From positions 1-64,000 of the forward strand of contig CAJMST010000003.1 in assembly GCA_905216145.1 (NCBI GenBank): a stretch of DNA of 64,000 nucleotides, read 5' to 3'. Shown here piece after piece: positions 48,831 through 57,439 of this stretch. This stretch comes from an uncultured bacterium (GTDB lineage: Bacteria > Actinomycetota > Coriobacteriia > Coriobacteriales > Coriobacteriaceae). Under the pieces are notes generated by a model. That model ran no database searches. It saw nothing but the letters and a program-made list of their open reading frames with translations, and was not told the origin of the DNA. The position numbers and the translations under genes are program-made. Within the stretch, counting starts at the first letter, position 1, and the number at the start of each line of letters is the position of its first letter.

Positions 48831-50075
48831 GTGCCTCCTGTGAACTCCGAGCAAAGGCGGGCGGCGCGCCGCAAGCGCCGCGAGGAGAAGCGCGCGCAGG
48901 CCAAGGCCGAGCGCGTCAAGGCGTGCACGCTTGATACCGTGGCCGACCTCAACAGCCTGTGCAAGGCATCGAAGCAGGCCGCGCGCGGCGTGATGTGGAA
49001 GGCATCCACGCAGCGATACATGAAAAGCTACCTGCGCAACGCCGTCCTGTCCCGCCGCGACCTTTTGGAGGGGCGCGACATATGCCGGGGCTTCATACGG
49101 TTCGACCTGTGGGAGCGCGGAAAGCTGCGCCATATCAGCGCCGTACACTTCCCCGAGCGCGTGGTACAGAAGTCCCTGGCACAAAACGCGCTCGTGCCCG
49201 CGATCGTGCCCACCCTCATAGCCGCCAACTCCGCGAACATCAAGGGGCGCGGCACCGACTACGCCCTGAAGCTGCTCAAGCGCCACCTGGCCGACCACTG
49301 GAGGCGGCACGGCCGCGAGGGCTACATCCTCCTGGGCGACTTCTCCGACTACTTCGCGCACATAGCGCACCAACCCGTCAAAGACCAGGTGGCCTCCGCG
49401 CTGCTAGATCCGCGCGTGGTCGCCTTGGAGCACCGCCTGATAGACGCGCAGGGCGATGTGGGCCTGGGGCTGGGCAGCGAGCCGAACCAGATATGCGCCG
49501 TGGCCCACCCCAACCGCATCGACCACTATGTGACCGAGATGCTGCGCCCCGAGGCGTACGGGCGGTATATGGACGACTTCTACCTCATACACGAGAGCAA
49601 GGAGTACCTGCAGGTGTGCCTGCTGCTGATAGGGCGCAAGTGCGCCGAGCTGGGCATAGAGCTGAATCCGCGCAAGACCCGCGTGGTGAAGCTTTCGCGC
49701 GGATTCACGTGGCTGAAGAAGCGCATCTTCTACACGGAGACGGGCCGCATAGTCGTTAAGCCGTGCCGAGACTCCATAACGCGGGAGCGCCGCAAGCTCA
49801 AGAAGATGGCCAGCATGGTCGCCGATGGCGTCATGACCCCCGAGCAGGTGGAGCAGAGCTACCAGAGCTGGCGCGGAGGCATGAAGCGGCTGGACGCGCA
49901 CCGCAGCGTGCGGGCCATGGACGCGCTGTACCGCAGCCTGTTCGGAAATCTCGCGCAGGGGGGGGGTGCTCAATGCAGGCCAACCCGAGGGACGATTCAA
50001 GCGGAAGCAAGACCTCGCAATAGCGGAGAACCGGCAACTCAAAGCAGCGGCCTAAGCGAAGCGGCTGCGAAATAA
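48831..50075 (+). CDS. DGR reverse transcriptase
   Basis: This 414-residue RNA-directed DNA polymerase copies TR RNA with errors at adenines. It has YILLGDFSDYF (catalytic Asp170), GRYMDDFYLIH (YMDD at 246-249), LNPRKTRVVKLSRGF, and in domain 4 GLGLGSEPNQ, where DGR enzymes usually have an LGxxxSQ-type motif. The highly basic first 30 residues may bind RNA. GTG at 48840 is an alternative start. A run of nine G's at 49958-49966 near the end could shift the reading frame; one G less would give the tail VLNAGQPEGRFKRKQDL. The gene follows the TR after about 200 structured bases. Confidence 0.9.
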   Translation: MPPVNSEQRRAARRKRREEKRAQAKAERVKACTLDTVADLNSLCKASKQAARGVMWKASTQRYMKSYLRNAVLSRRDLLEGRDICRGFIRFDLWERGKLRHISAVHFPERVVQKSLAQNALVPAIVPTLIAANSANIKGRGTDYALKLLKRHLADHWRRHGREGYILLGDFSDYFAHIAHQPVKDQVASALLDPRVVALEHRLIDAQGDVGLGLGSEPNQICAVAHPNRIDHYVTEMLRPEAYGRYMDDFYLIHESKEYLQVCLLLIGRKCAELGIELNPRKTRVVKLSRGFTWLKKRIFYTETGRIVVKPCRDSITRERRKLKKMASMVADGVMTPEQVEQSYQSWRGGMKRLDAHRSVRAMDALYRSLFGNLAQGGGAQCRPTRGTIQAEARPRNSGEPATQSSGLSEAAAK

Positions 50076-50085
50076 CAGAAGCATC

Positions 50086-50116
50086 GAAGGCGTGCTGCTG
50101 CGCGCCTTCTTTCTTT
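50086..50116 (+). terminator. Terminator after the DGR cassette
   Basis: GAAGGCG (50086-50092) pairs with CGCCTTC (50103-50109), followed by TTTCTTT. Confidence 0.65.
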
Positions 50117-50193
50117 GCGCCCATCAAAGCGGCTCGGCAATCTCACGGCGCTTATACGATGGCGGCACATCCCCCGACAAGAGAGGAGTCCGC

Positions 50194-50520
50194 ATGGACA
50201 CTGAGGAAGACATGCCGCGCCCCAACGAGCTTCAAGATGGCACCATGGCCGAGGTCAACGCCCTGCGCGATCTGCTGTCGCAGATCGGCGACCCCGACGC
50301 GGCGCACGACGCGGGCGTTATCGACGATGACGAGTACGTTGAGCGGAAGGCGCGAAAGCTCGCCTACACCGCGGCGCTCGCCGCCTACGACAGCGGCGAG
50401 ACGCTCGACGTGTCGGCGCTGCTCGACCAGATGCGCGAGCGGGCGTCGCAGCCGACGCAGACCGAGCAGAACACGGCAAACATCGACTACCTGCTCATGA
50501 CGGTCGGAGGTGACCAGTAA
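50194..50520 (+). CDS. Tail-associated or pre-lysis phage protein, unknown
   Basis: A 108-residue acidic protein (MDTEEDMPRPNELQDGTMAEV ... NIDYLLMTVGGDQ) with GAGAGGAG upstream. It overlaps the XkdX-like start by one base, an arrangement found before phage lysis cassettes. No family recognised with confidence. Confidence 0.58.
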   Translation: MDTEEDMPRPNELQDGTMAEVNALRDLLSQIGDPDAAHDAGVIDDDEYVERKARKLAYTAALAAYDSGETLDVSALLDQMRERASQPTQTEQNTANIDYLLMTVGGDQ

Positions 50521-50687
50521 TGCCGACGAAGAAGACCGACGAGCACTCCAAGCACTTCGCGCTCGTTAAGAAGTACTACGACCGACCTCTTTGGAGCAAG
50601 GCACGAGTGCATAAGGCAGTCGAGTGCAAGTGGATTACCGCCGACGAGTACAAGGAGATCACCGGCGAGGAGTACACGGCCGAATAG
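50520..50687 (+). CDS. XkdX-family protein
   Basis: A 55-residue protein with KKYYDRPLWSKARVHKAVEC and WITADEYKEITGEEY, the XkdX pattern (YYxxxLWxxxRVxxAV ... W(I)TxEEYxEITG). These small proteins occur at the end of tail modules in phages of Gram-positives. Confidence 0.82.
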   Translation: MPTKKTDEHSKHFALVKKYYDRPLWSKARVHKAVECKWITADEYKEITGEEYTAE

Positions 50688-50707
50688 GCGGAAGGAGGGC
50701 GCTCAGG

Positions 50708-51121
50708 ATGGAAGTGCTCAAGCTCTTTGCGCCATATGGGCCGGGATGGCTCGGTGGCGTCCTTCTCGGCCTCATAGCGTTCTACTTCGGCCGCCAGTTT
50801 TTGGATGAATACAAAAGGCAGAACGAACGCAAGGCCGGCATCGACATGAAGCGCGAGGAGCGCAAGCAGGCCGAGGTCGACGAGCGCGCGCAGCGGGACC
50901 GCGAACGCTCGCAGATGGAGGGCCGCATCGCCGCGCAGATGGAGCGCAGCAACTCGCTCATGGAGGCCATGAAGACCCTCATGGAGTCGGTCGTAGCGTC
51001 CAACGAGGTCCTGCACAACGACTTGGCCCACAGCCAAGCGCGCAGCCAGGGAATGGCGGAGAAGGTCGACCACATCTGCGACCGCGTCGACCTGATCTAC
51101 AGCAAGGAATCCGACAGATAG
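50708..51121 (+). CDS. Membrane-anchored coiled-coil protein of the lysis module
   Basis: The 137-residue protein has one N-terminal membrane segment (GPGWLGGVLLGLIAFYFG) and a long charged coiled coil (KREERKQAEVDERAQRDRE, MERSNSLMEAMKTLMESV). It lies between XkdX and the holin, so it may modulate lysis. GGAAGGAGGG precedes the ATG. Confidence 0.6.
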   Translation: MEVLKLFAPYGPGWLGGVLLGLIAFYFGRQFLDEYKRQNERKAGIDMKREERKQAEVDERAQRDRERSQMEGRIAAQMERSNSLMEAMKTLMESVVASNEVLHNDLAHSQARSQGMAEKVDHICDRVDLIYSKESDR

Positions 51122-51131
51122 GAGCAATCGA

Positions 51132-51437
51132 ATGAATGAGATCCAGGCGGGCCTCACGGTGTGCACGGTGCTGGTCGTGCCGTACATCGTGCAGGCCATC
51201 AAGACGAAGGCGATGACGGGCAACGTCGCCCGCTGGACGGCCATCGCCGTCTCGGCGGGATGCGGCGCCCTCACGGCCATGTCGGGCGGCGTCCCGACCG
51301 AACCCTCGGCATGGGTTACGTCCATCTTCGCCGCCGTCGGCGGCGTGCAGGTGGCCTACGCGGCTTTCAAGAGCGTGGGAATCACGGACAAGTGGCTCGA
51401 CGCGCTGCTGGCGCTCGGCGACATCAAGGAGGACTAA
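51132..51437 (+). CDS. Holin
   Basis: This 101-residue protein has two to three membrane segments (IQAGLTVCTVLVVPYIVQAI, ARWTAIAVSAGCGALTAMS, AWVTSIFAAVGGVQVAYAAF) and a short charged end. Holins open the membrane so the endolysin can reach the wall. The amidase follows directly. Confidence 0.8.
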   Translation: MNEIQAGLTVCTVLVVPYIVQAIKTKAMTGNVARWTAIAVSAGCGALTAMSGGVPTEPSAWVTSIFAAVGGVQVAYAAFKSVGITDKWLDALLALGDIKED

Positions 51438-51438
51438 C

Positions 51439-52503
51439 ATGGCAGACTTCGCGAACGTCCAACCGGATGAGTACAAGCTTCTGGGGCGCAACTTCTCCGC
51501 AGGCCGCCCGTTCGGCATCAAGGGCGTGACCATCCACCACATGGCGGGCGACCTCAACGCCGGCCAGTGCAACGGCATCTGGGGTGCCAACGGCTGCTCC
51601 GCGCACTACTCGGTCGACCGCAACGGCTACATCGTGCAGCACGTCAACGACACCGACCGCGCCTACGCCTGCGGCGACGGAATCGGCACCGGACGCGGCA
51701 ACGACACGACCATCTCCATCGAGCACGCGAACAGCGGCAGCAACCCGTGGACGGTTCACGAGAAGGCAATCGAGAGCGGCGCGCACCTCGTCGCGGCCCT
51801 GTGCCTGTACTACGGCCTCGGTCGCCCCGAGTGGTGCAAGAACGTGTTCCCGCACCGCTTTTGGAGCGCCACGGCTTGCCCCGGCGAGCTTGCGGGCTCC
51901 CAACGCGACCATTACATGCAGCGCGCCCAGGCGTGGTACGACGCGATGAAGGGCGGCAAGGCGCCCGCCCCCTCCACCGCCGCTAAGCCTGCCGCAGCAA
52001 ATCCCGCTCAGGCGGCATCCGGCGGCTTCTCAAAGGCATCCGGCAAGCGCATCCCCGTCCACTACTCCCTTCACCTCAAGGGCGGCGGCTGGCTGGACGA
52101 GGTGACGGACTTCGGCGCCGGGGACAACGGCTTCGCGGGCTACCCGTGCCGCCAGCACGACCTGCTGTGCGCACGCGTCGACCGCGGCACGCTCAAGTAT
52201 CAGGTGCATACCATCGAGGACGGCTGGCTCGGCTACGTGACCAAGGGCGACCGCAACGACACCGTGAACGGCTGCGCCGGCATCGCCGGCCACACCATCG
52301 ACGGCGTGCGCATGTACTACGTGACGCCTTCCGGCGAGGAGTACAAGCAGGCGTGGTACCGCTCGCAGACCACCGCGCGCCCCGGGTGGCTCGATACCGT
52401 GTGCGACGATGGTTCCACGTACGGAGGCGACGATTACGCCGGTTTCTACGGCGAGCCGCTCGACCGCTTGCAGGTCTGCGTCACCGACGGCAACCCGTAC
52501 TAG
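51439..52503 (+). CDS. Endolysin: N-acetylmuramoyl-L-alanine amidase
   Basis: The 354-residue enzyme has an Amidase_2 domain in residues 1 to about 165: GVTIHHMAGDLN (His33-His34 region), SAHYSVDRNGYIVQHV, TTISIEHANSGSN and ATACPGELAGSQ with the C-terminal zinc ligand. A Pro/Ala linker follows, then a C-terminal part with HYSLHLKGGGWLDEV and YHT-W-GYVTKGD-type repeats that probably bind wall polymers. It cuts peptide stems from glycan during phage release. Confidence 0.92.
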   Translation: MADFANVQPDEYKLLGRNFSAGRPFGIKGVTIHHMAGDLNAGQCNGIWGANGCSAHYSVDRNGYIVQHVNDTDRAYACGDGIGTGRGNDTTISIEHANSGSNPWTVHEKAIESGAHLVAALCLYYGLGRPEWCKNVFPHRFWSATACPGELAGSQRDHYMQRAQAWYDAMKGGKAPAPSTAAKPAAANPAQAASGGFSKASGKRIPVHYSLHLKGGGWLDEVTDFGAGDNGFAGYPCRQHDLLCARVDRGTLKYQVHTIEDGWLGYVTKGDRNDTVNGCAGIAGHTIDGVRMYYVTPSGEEYKQAWYRSQTTARPGWLDTVCDDGSTYGGDDYAGFYGEPLDRLQVCVTDGNPY

Positions 52504-52504
52504 C

Positions 52505-52594
52505 ATGGTCGCGTTGGCATTCGTCCTCGGCGCGCTGTTCGGCGGCACCGTGGCGACAATCGGCCTGTGTCTCGTGAGCATCAACCGGCACTAG
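52505..52594 (+). CDS. Tiny membrane protein (DUF3789-like)
   Basis: A 29-residue peptide, MVALAFVLGALFGGTVATIG..., with a single membrane helix. It resembles small phage membrane peptides with an FxxGxLFGGT motif next to lysins. It begins one base after the endolysin stop. Confidence 0.55.
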   Translation: MVALAFVLGALFGGTVATIGLCLVSINRH

Positions 52595-52599
52595 CCGCG

Positions 52600-52632
52600 G
52601 CCCGCTCGGGTTATCCCGGGCGGGCTTTTTTC
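52600..52632 (+). terminator. Terminator at the end of the prophage late operon
   Basis: GCCCGCTCGGG pairs with CCCGGGCGGGC (one G-U) around TTAT, followed by TTTTTT. Confidence 0.9.
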
Positions 52633-52723
52633 TCGAGAAAAGGTGACGCTACGCCGCCCGTGGTATCCTGAGCAGCACGACGGTCCCAACGGCACAGATC
52701 TCGGTTCTAGAATCTAGGCAGAC

Positions 52724-52733
52724 GGGGCACCAT
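52724..52733 (+). repeat. attR core (right prophage boundary)
   Basis: GGGGCACCAT is identical to the tRNA 3' end at 17006-17015. The bases to its left continue the recombinase reading frame on the minus strand in the circular phage. Confidence 0.85.
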
Positions 52734-52743
52734 CGAACGTAAG

Positions 52744-52780
52744 ACCGTCCGAACCTCGCATGGTCCGGGCGGTTTTTCTT
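52744..52780 (+). terminator. Original host terminator of tRNA-Arg(CCG), displaced by the prophage
   Basis: ACCGTCCGAACC (52744-52755) pairs with GGTCCGGGCGGT (52762-52773) with one mismatch, then TTTTT. In an uninfected genome it would start 30 bases after the tRNA end. Confidence 0.8.
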
Positions 52781-52808
52781 ATACCGACGCGACGTGATGG
52801 GACGTGGT

Positions 52809-55532
52809 ATGGCAGTAACGGATATCGAGCGCGGACTCTCGACCGCCGAGGTCGAGGAGCGCATCGCCGCCGGTAAGATCAACCGCAACATGGAACTCAA
52901 GACCAAGTCGGTCAAAGAGCTCATCATCGAGAACCTCTGCACGCTGTTCAATTTGATCAACGTGATCTTGGCGTTCCTGGTCATTTTGACCGGTTCGTTT
53001 AAGAATCTGACGTTCCTGTTCGTGGTGTTCCTCAATACCGCTATTGGCGTCATTCAGTCCATGCGTTCCAAGAAGATGGTCGATAAGCTCACGCTGCTGA
53101 CCTCCAAGAAGGCCATCGCGGTGCGCGACGGCGTCGAGGTGGAGCTCGACCTGGACCAGATCGTGCTCGACGATATCATTCGCCTGGGGCGCGGCGACCA
53201 GATTCCCGCTGACGCCGTGGTGGTCTCGGGCGAGGCACTCGTGAACGAGAGCCTGCTGACGGGCGAGAGCGACCTTATTAAGAAACAGCCTGGTTCCGAG
53301 CTCATGAGCGGCAGCTTTATCGACTCGGGCCTGCTGCGCGCCCGCGTGATTCATGTCGGCGCCGACAACTACGTGGCTAAAATTAATAACGAGGCCAAGT
53401 ACGTCAAAAAGGTCAATTCCGAGATCATGAACGCGCTTAACGCCATCGTGCGCTTTGCGAGCATCATCATGATCCCGCTCGGTTTGGCGTTGTTTGCCTC
53501 AAGTGTGAGCGAGCTGTGGGATGCCGCGGGAACCCCGGGCGATAGCGCGCTTTCGTGGTGCTTCTCCGAGCTGTTGGCTGGTCATGTGCCTTCGTCGGCG
53601 CTGCTGTCCACGGTGGGCGCCCTGCTGGGCATGATCCCGCAAGGCCTGGTGCTGCTGACCTCGTCGGTGCTCGCCATCGCCACGGTGCGCCTGGCTCGCC
53701 GCAAGGTGCTGGCACAGCAGCTCTACTGCATCGAGACGCTCGCTCGCGTCGACGTGCTGTGCCTGGACAAGACGGGCACCATCACGTCGGGCCGCATGGA
53801 GGTCGAGGGCACGTATCCGCTGCCGGTTGAGGGCGTGAGCCTAGGCGCCGGCTCGGACGAGGCGGTCGTTCCCGTCGATACCACGGTACTCGATTTTGCG
53901 CTGGCTAACGTGGCACGTGCGACCTCGGCCGATGCCAACGAGACATGCCAGGCGCTGCTCAACTATTACGCCGATCGCCCGGTCGAGGTGTCCGAGCCGC
54001 TGTCGGTCATTCCATTCTCGTCGTCTAAAAAATGGAGCGGCGCTTCGTTTGCGCAGGGCTCCTATGTGATGGGCGCCGCGCAGTTTGTGCTTTCGGAGCG
54101 TGTGTTTTCGCAGGTCGAGAACCGTGTCGCCGAGCTTGCCGATACCTGCCGCGTGCTCGTGGTGGCGCGCGTGGACGGCTTTACGCCCGATGGGGATATG
54201 GTGGGCGAGGCCGAGCCCGTGGGATTTGTGACCATCCGCGACGAGATTCGTACCTCGGCGGCCGAGACCATCGGCTACTTTAACGAGCAGGGCGTGACCC
54301 TCAACGTGATCAGCGGCGACGACCCACGTACGGTGTCGTCGATCGCGCGCGTGGTGGGCGTGCCGGGGGCGGACGCTTATGTGGACGCCACGACGCTCGA
54401 TACGCCGGCCAAGCTCGATGCCGCAGTGGACCGCTACCATGTCTTTGGTCGTGTGACCCCGCAGCAGAAGCGCGAGCTCGTGCAGGCGCTCAAGCGCCGC
54501 GAGCACACCGTGGCCATGACGGGCGACGGCGTCAACGACGTGCTGGCGCTCAAGGAGGCCGACTGCTCCGTCGCCATGGCGGCCGGCTCCGATGCCGCGC
54601 GCAACGTGGCCGAGATCGTACTCGTCGACAACGATTTTGCCTCGATGCCCGCCGTGGTGGCCGAGGGCCGTCGCTCCATCAACAACCTGCAGCGTTCGGC
54701 CTCACTGTTCCTGACCAAGACGCTGTTCTCGATGGGCCTGGCGGCGCTGTGTATCGCGCTGCCGCCGTACCCCTTCGAGCCCATCCAGATGACGCTCATT
54801 AACTTCTTCTGCATCGGCGCGCCGGGCTTTGTGTTGGGCCTGGAGCCCAACAATGCTCGCGTGAAGGGTGCGTTTTTGACCAACGTACTCAAGCGTGCAC
54901 TGCCGGCGTCGATTGCGGTCATTTTGGCTGCGGCGCTCGATATCTTTGTGGCGCGCGTGTTTGGCTTTAGCCAGCTCACGCTGTCTACGATGTGCCTGCT
55001 TACGTCGTGCGCGGCGAGCGTCAGTCTGATCTGGCGCATCTCGCAGCCTCTCACGCCCTTGCGTGTGGTGCTCTTTGTGTTTGTAGTCGCCGGCATCTTG
55101 GTGGGCGTTATCGGATTCCCGGAGCTGCTGTCCATTGCCAACCTGTCGATGGGCCAGATGGTTATCTTGGCTGTCATCGTGGTCTTTACCTGCTCGGTGT
55201 TCTTTAAGCTCGCCACGATGATGGATTCGCTCAAGCCGCGTCGTCGTCATGCCGCAACTGGTTTTGGTCGCGGCGTGCGCGTCCGCCTGGGTCGCGGTGG
55301 CGGCAAGGTGAGCTCGACGGGTTCGACGGCCGAGCGTTTTGCCAAGCGCTTCGCCGCCGACATGGCGCAGCGCCGCGAAGATCGCACCGTTCGCGAGGCC
55401 GAGGCCCGCGCGCTCGAGGGCGTGACCCAGGCCCAGCCCAAGAAAAAGAGGAGTGCCGGAGCCAAGCGCTCTCGCGTGACCAAGTCCGCCCAAGGCATCA
55501 AAGTCTCGATGCCAAGCAAAAAGAAGAAGTAA
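52809..55532 (+). CDS. P-type cation-transporting ATPase (CtpE/Ca-like)
   Basis: The 907-residue membrane pump uses ATP to move cations. Motifs: SLLTGESDLI (actuator TGES), LCLDKTGTITSG (phosphorylated Asp320), MTGDGVNDVLALKEAD (hinge), and a membrane helix with GMIPQGLVLLTS in place of the usual PEGL. About ten membrane segments are visible. This form resembles mycobacterial CtpE, linked to calcium uptake or export, but the ion is not certain. The basic C-terminal tail (KKKRSAGAKRSR, PSKKKK) is unusual. ATG at 52809 is chosen over 52797; neither has a strong ribosome site. Confidence 0.9.
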   Translation: MAVTDIERGLSTAEVEERIAAGKINRNMELKTKSVKELIIENLCTLFNLINVILAFLVILTGSFKNLTFLFVVFLNTAIGVIQSMRSKKMVDKLTLLTSKKAIAVRDGVEVELDLDQIVLDDIIRLGRGDQIPADAVVVSGEALVNESLLTGESDLIKKQPGSELMSGSFIDSGLLRARVIHVGADNYVAKINNEAKYVKKVNSEIMNALNAIVRFASIIMIPLGLALFASSVSELWDAAGTPGDSALSWCFSELLAGHVPSSALLSTVGALLGMIPQGLVLLTSSVLAIATVRLARRKVLAQQLYCIETLARVDVLCLDKTGTITSGRMEVEGTYPLPVEGVSLGAGSDEAVVPVDTTVLDFALANVARATSADANETCQALLNYYADRPVEVSEPLSVIPFSSSKKWSGASFAQGSYVMGAAQFVLSERVFSQVENRVAELADTCRVLVVARVDGFTPDGDMVGEAEPVGFVTIRDEIRTSAAETIGYFNEQGVTLNVISGDDPRTVSSIARVVGVPGADAYVDATTLDTPAKLDAAVDRYHVFGRVTPQQKRELVQALKRREHTVAMTGDGVNDVLALKEADCSVAMAAGSDAARNVAEIVLVDNDFASMPAVVAEGRRSINNLQRSASLFLTKTLFSMGLAALCIALPPYPFEPIQMTLINFFCIGAPGFVLGLEPNNARVKGAFLTNVLKRALPASIAVILAAALDIFVARVFGFSQLTLSTMCLLTSCAASVSLIWRISQPLTPLRVVLFVFVVAGILVGVIGFPELLSIANLSMGQMVILAVIVVFTCSVFFKLATMMDSLKPRRRHAATGFGRGVRVRLGRGGGKVSSTGSTAERFAKRFAADMAQRREDRTVREAEARALEGVTQAQPKKKRSAGAKRSRVTKSAQGIKVSMPSKKKK

Positions 55533-55635
55533 CTACGCGCTCTGCCGATGTTGAATTGGTGCCTTGCTCCTGTGGGGCCGTGGCGATGTTATGCTCTAAC
55601 CTCGATTGTTTGAATTGCTTCGAAAAGAGGATGCC

Positions 55636-56778
55636 GTGATCTGCCCGCATTGCCTTAAGACTATCGAGGACGGCGCCTCGTTCTGCCCCTACTGCAACGC
55701 CTATGTGGGTCCGGGCGATGGCCCCGAGCACACTGAGTTCGTGTTCTGTGAGGGCTGCGGTGCCCGTCTTTCTCCGCATGATCGTACGTGCCCCAAATGC
55801 GGACGCCCCGCTCCGGGTATCCTCTCCGAGGACGCGGCCGCATCCGACCTGGCAGCGGGCCGCACGGCGGGCTTTCCGCGCCTAACGCAAGAGCAGATCG
55901 ATACCGAGGTGCCGCATGCGCCGACCTCTGCCGCTGCGGTGCTTTCGGACGCCGCTGACCCCAATGAGACCTGCGTGCTGCCGGCTTTCGATAAGGATTT
56001 CGGTATCCCCAAGGTCGATATTCCCACGCCCGTTTCCCTGCATGACGATGCTCAAAAAGCCAAGCGCAAGGTGCATTCCGACGAGGACGCCTATCACAAG
56101 CACAAGCGTCATATCCCCAAGCCGCTCATCGTCATCGCGGTCCTTGCCGTCGTTTGCGGCGGTGCCTATTGGTTCGTGACGACCGATCCCATGGGTGTCA
56201 TGCCTGGCTTCTACGACCAGTTTGGCCAAGCTGCACAAACCACCTTCCCCACGCGCCAAAAAGGCGAGGCGACTGAGGACGATACCAAGCAAGACGATTC
56301 TGCCGAGGTGGTCCAGGAAGAAACCGTGCTCACCGATGATCAGCTCTATACCAGGCTCGACGGTCTGTATCAGACCATCGTGTCCTACGGTGACGAGGAC
56401 CAGATCGGCGAGGTCATCGATTCCTTTAACAACGGCTATCTCCGAACGCCGCTGTCCACCCGTCAGGAGCTGTCGCAGAGTGCCTACGCCCTGCGTGACC
56501 AGATTAAAAAGACGCAAGATGAGCTCAGCAACCTTAAGTACCAGGACGATACGGTCTATGCGGACGACATTGCCCACTTAAAGCAGCTTGCCGAGTGGAT
56601 GTATGAGCGCGTCGACGTGATCTGCCAGAGTTGGGACATCTCGCTGGCCATTCCCGATGGCGAGTCGATGAGTTCTCACCAAAGCGAGATCCTGGCGCCC
56701 ATCGCTCAGAGTGGCAACAGCGCGCTTAATCAGTACGACGCCAACGTGGGCTCCTGGAAGCCGCAGCAGCGTTCCTAA
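55636..56778 (+). CDS. Zinc-ribbon membrane protein, unknown
   Basis: The 380-residue protein starts MICPHCLKTIEDGASFCPYC, a zinc ribbon, followed by FCEGCGARLSPHDRTCPKCGR, a second one. A single membrane helix lies near residue 160 (PLIVIAVLAVVCGGAYWF). The outer part is helical and charged. AAGAGG precedes the GTG; a TTG at 55606 is less likely. Such proteins are common in Coriobacteriia, but the function is unknown. Confidence 0.65.
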   Translation: MICPHCLKTIEDGASFCPYCNAYVGPGDGPEHTEFVFCEGCGARLSPHDRTCPKCGRPAPGILSEDAAASDLAAGRTAGFPRLTQEQIDTEVPHAPTSAAAVLSDAADPNETCVLPAFDKDFGIPKVDIPTPVSLHDDAQKAKRKVHSDEDAYHKHKRHIPKPLIVIAVLAVVCGGAYWFVTTDPMGVMPGFYDQFGQAAQTTFPTRQKGEATEDDTKQDDSAEVVQEETVLTDDQLYTRLDGLYQTIVSYGDEDQIGEVIDSFNNGYLRTPLSTRQELSQSAYALRDQIKKTQDELSNLKYQDDTVYADDIAHLKQLAEWMYERVDVICQSWDISLAIPDGESMSSHQSEILAPIAQSGNSALNQYDANVGSWKPQQRS

Positions 56779-56816
56779 AATTAGTTCGCCATAGTCGGCA
56801 TAACCTACGTGCGCAA

Positions 56817-56846
56817 TTGATGTAAGCGCATGCTTATTGCTACAAT
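56817..56846 (+). promoter_or_regulatory. Promoter of the cyclophilin gene
   Basis: TTGATG at 56817-56822 and TACAAT at 56841-56846 are 18 bases apart, about 40 bases before the start codon. Confidence 0.65.
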
Positions 56847-56885
56847 TCGTACAAATATGCTTTAAACGCACGAGGAAGGAACCAC

Positions 56886-57428
56886 ATGTTTGGTTTTAAG
56901 AAAGAGCTCTACACGCCCGAGTATCAGCTTGCCGGCGACGAGTGCGCCGTTATCGAGACGTCGAAGGGTACCATCAAGGTCAAGTTTGACGGCGAGGGCG
57001 CTCCCATTCATGTCGCGAACTTCTGCGAGCTTTCTACGATGGGCTTCTATGATGGCCTTAAGTTCCATCGCTATGTGCCCGGTTTTGTCATCCAGGGCGG
57101 CGACCCCAATACCCGCGATATGTCCGGCGCCGACGTCGCCGCTGGTCTTGAGGGCCCCGACGGCATGCCCGGTACCGGTGGCCCCGGCTACTGCATCAAG
57201 GGCGAGTTTGCCACCAATCCGCGCAACAGCCATGTCGATGGTGCCCTTGCCATGGCACGCTCCATGGACCCCGATTCCGCGGGTTCGCAGTTCTACTTCT
57301 GCCTGGGCGCCCAGCATAACCTCGATTCCGGTTACACCGTCTTTGGTACCACGGTCGAGGGTCTCGATGTGATTTCGCAGCTGCGTGCCGGCGACGAGAT
57401 CGTCCATGTCGAGATCGTTCACGAGTAA
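56886..57428 (+). CDS. Peptidyl-prolyl cis-trans isomerase, cyclophilin type
   Basis: This 180-residue cyclophilin has KFHRYVPGFVIQGGDPNTRD, GEFATNPRNSHVDGALAMAR, DPDSAGSQFYFCLG and YTVFGTTVEGLDVI, which carry the catalytic Arg, Phe and Gln. It assists protein folding, probably in the cytoplasm because no signal peptide is present. GAGGAAGGA precedes the ATG. Confidence 0.93.
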   Translation: MFGFKKELYTPEYQLAGDECAVIETSKGTIKVKFDGEGAPIHVANFCELSTMGFYDGLKFHRYVPGFVIQGGDPNTRDMSGADVAAGLEGPDGMPGTGGPGYCIKGEFATNPRNSHVDGALAMARSMDPDSAGSQFYFCLGAQHNLDSGYTVFGTTVEGLDVISQLRAGDEIVHVEIVHE

Positions 57429-57439
57429 AGGGGACTTCC

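Larger units (their letters stand above)
17006..52733. mobile_element. Siphovirus prophage with serine recombinase and a DGR
   Basis: The element is about 35.7 kb between two copies of GGGGCACCAT. It carries an ordered phage gene set: lysogeny module on the minus strand, then early, packaging, head, tail, DGR and lysis genes on the plus strand. Every expected siphovirus structural gene is present, and no gene is visibly broken apart from a possible slip at the end of the reverse transcriptase gene. Beyond the right copy lies a hairpin terminator that would directly follow the tRNA if the prophage were removed. This confirms the boundaries. Confidence 0.93.
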
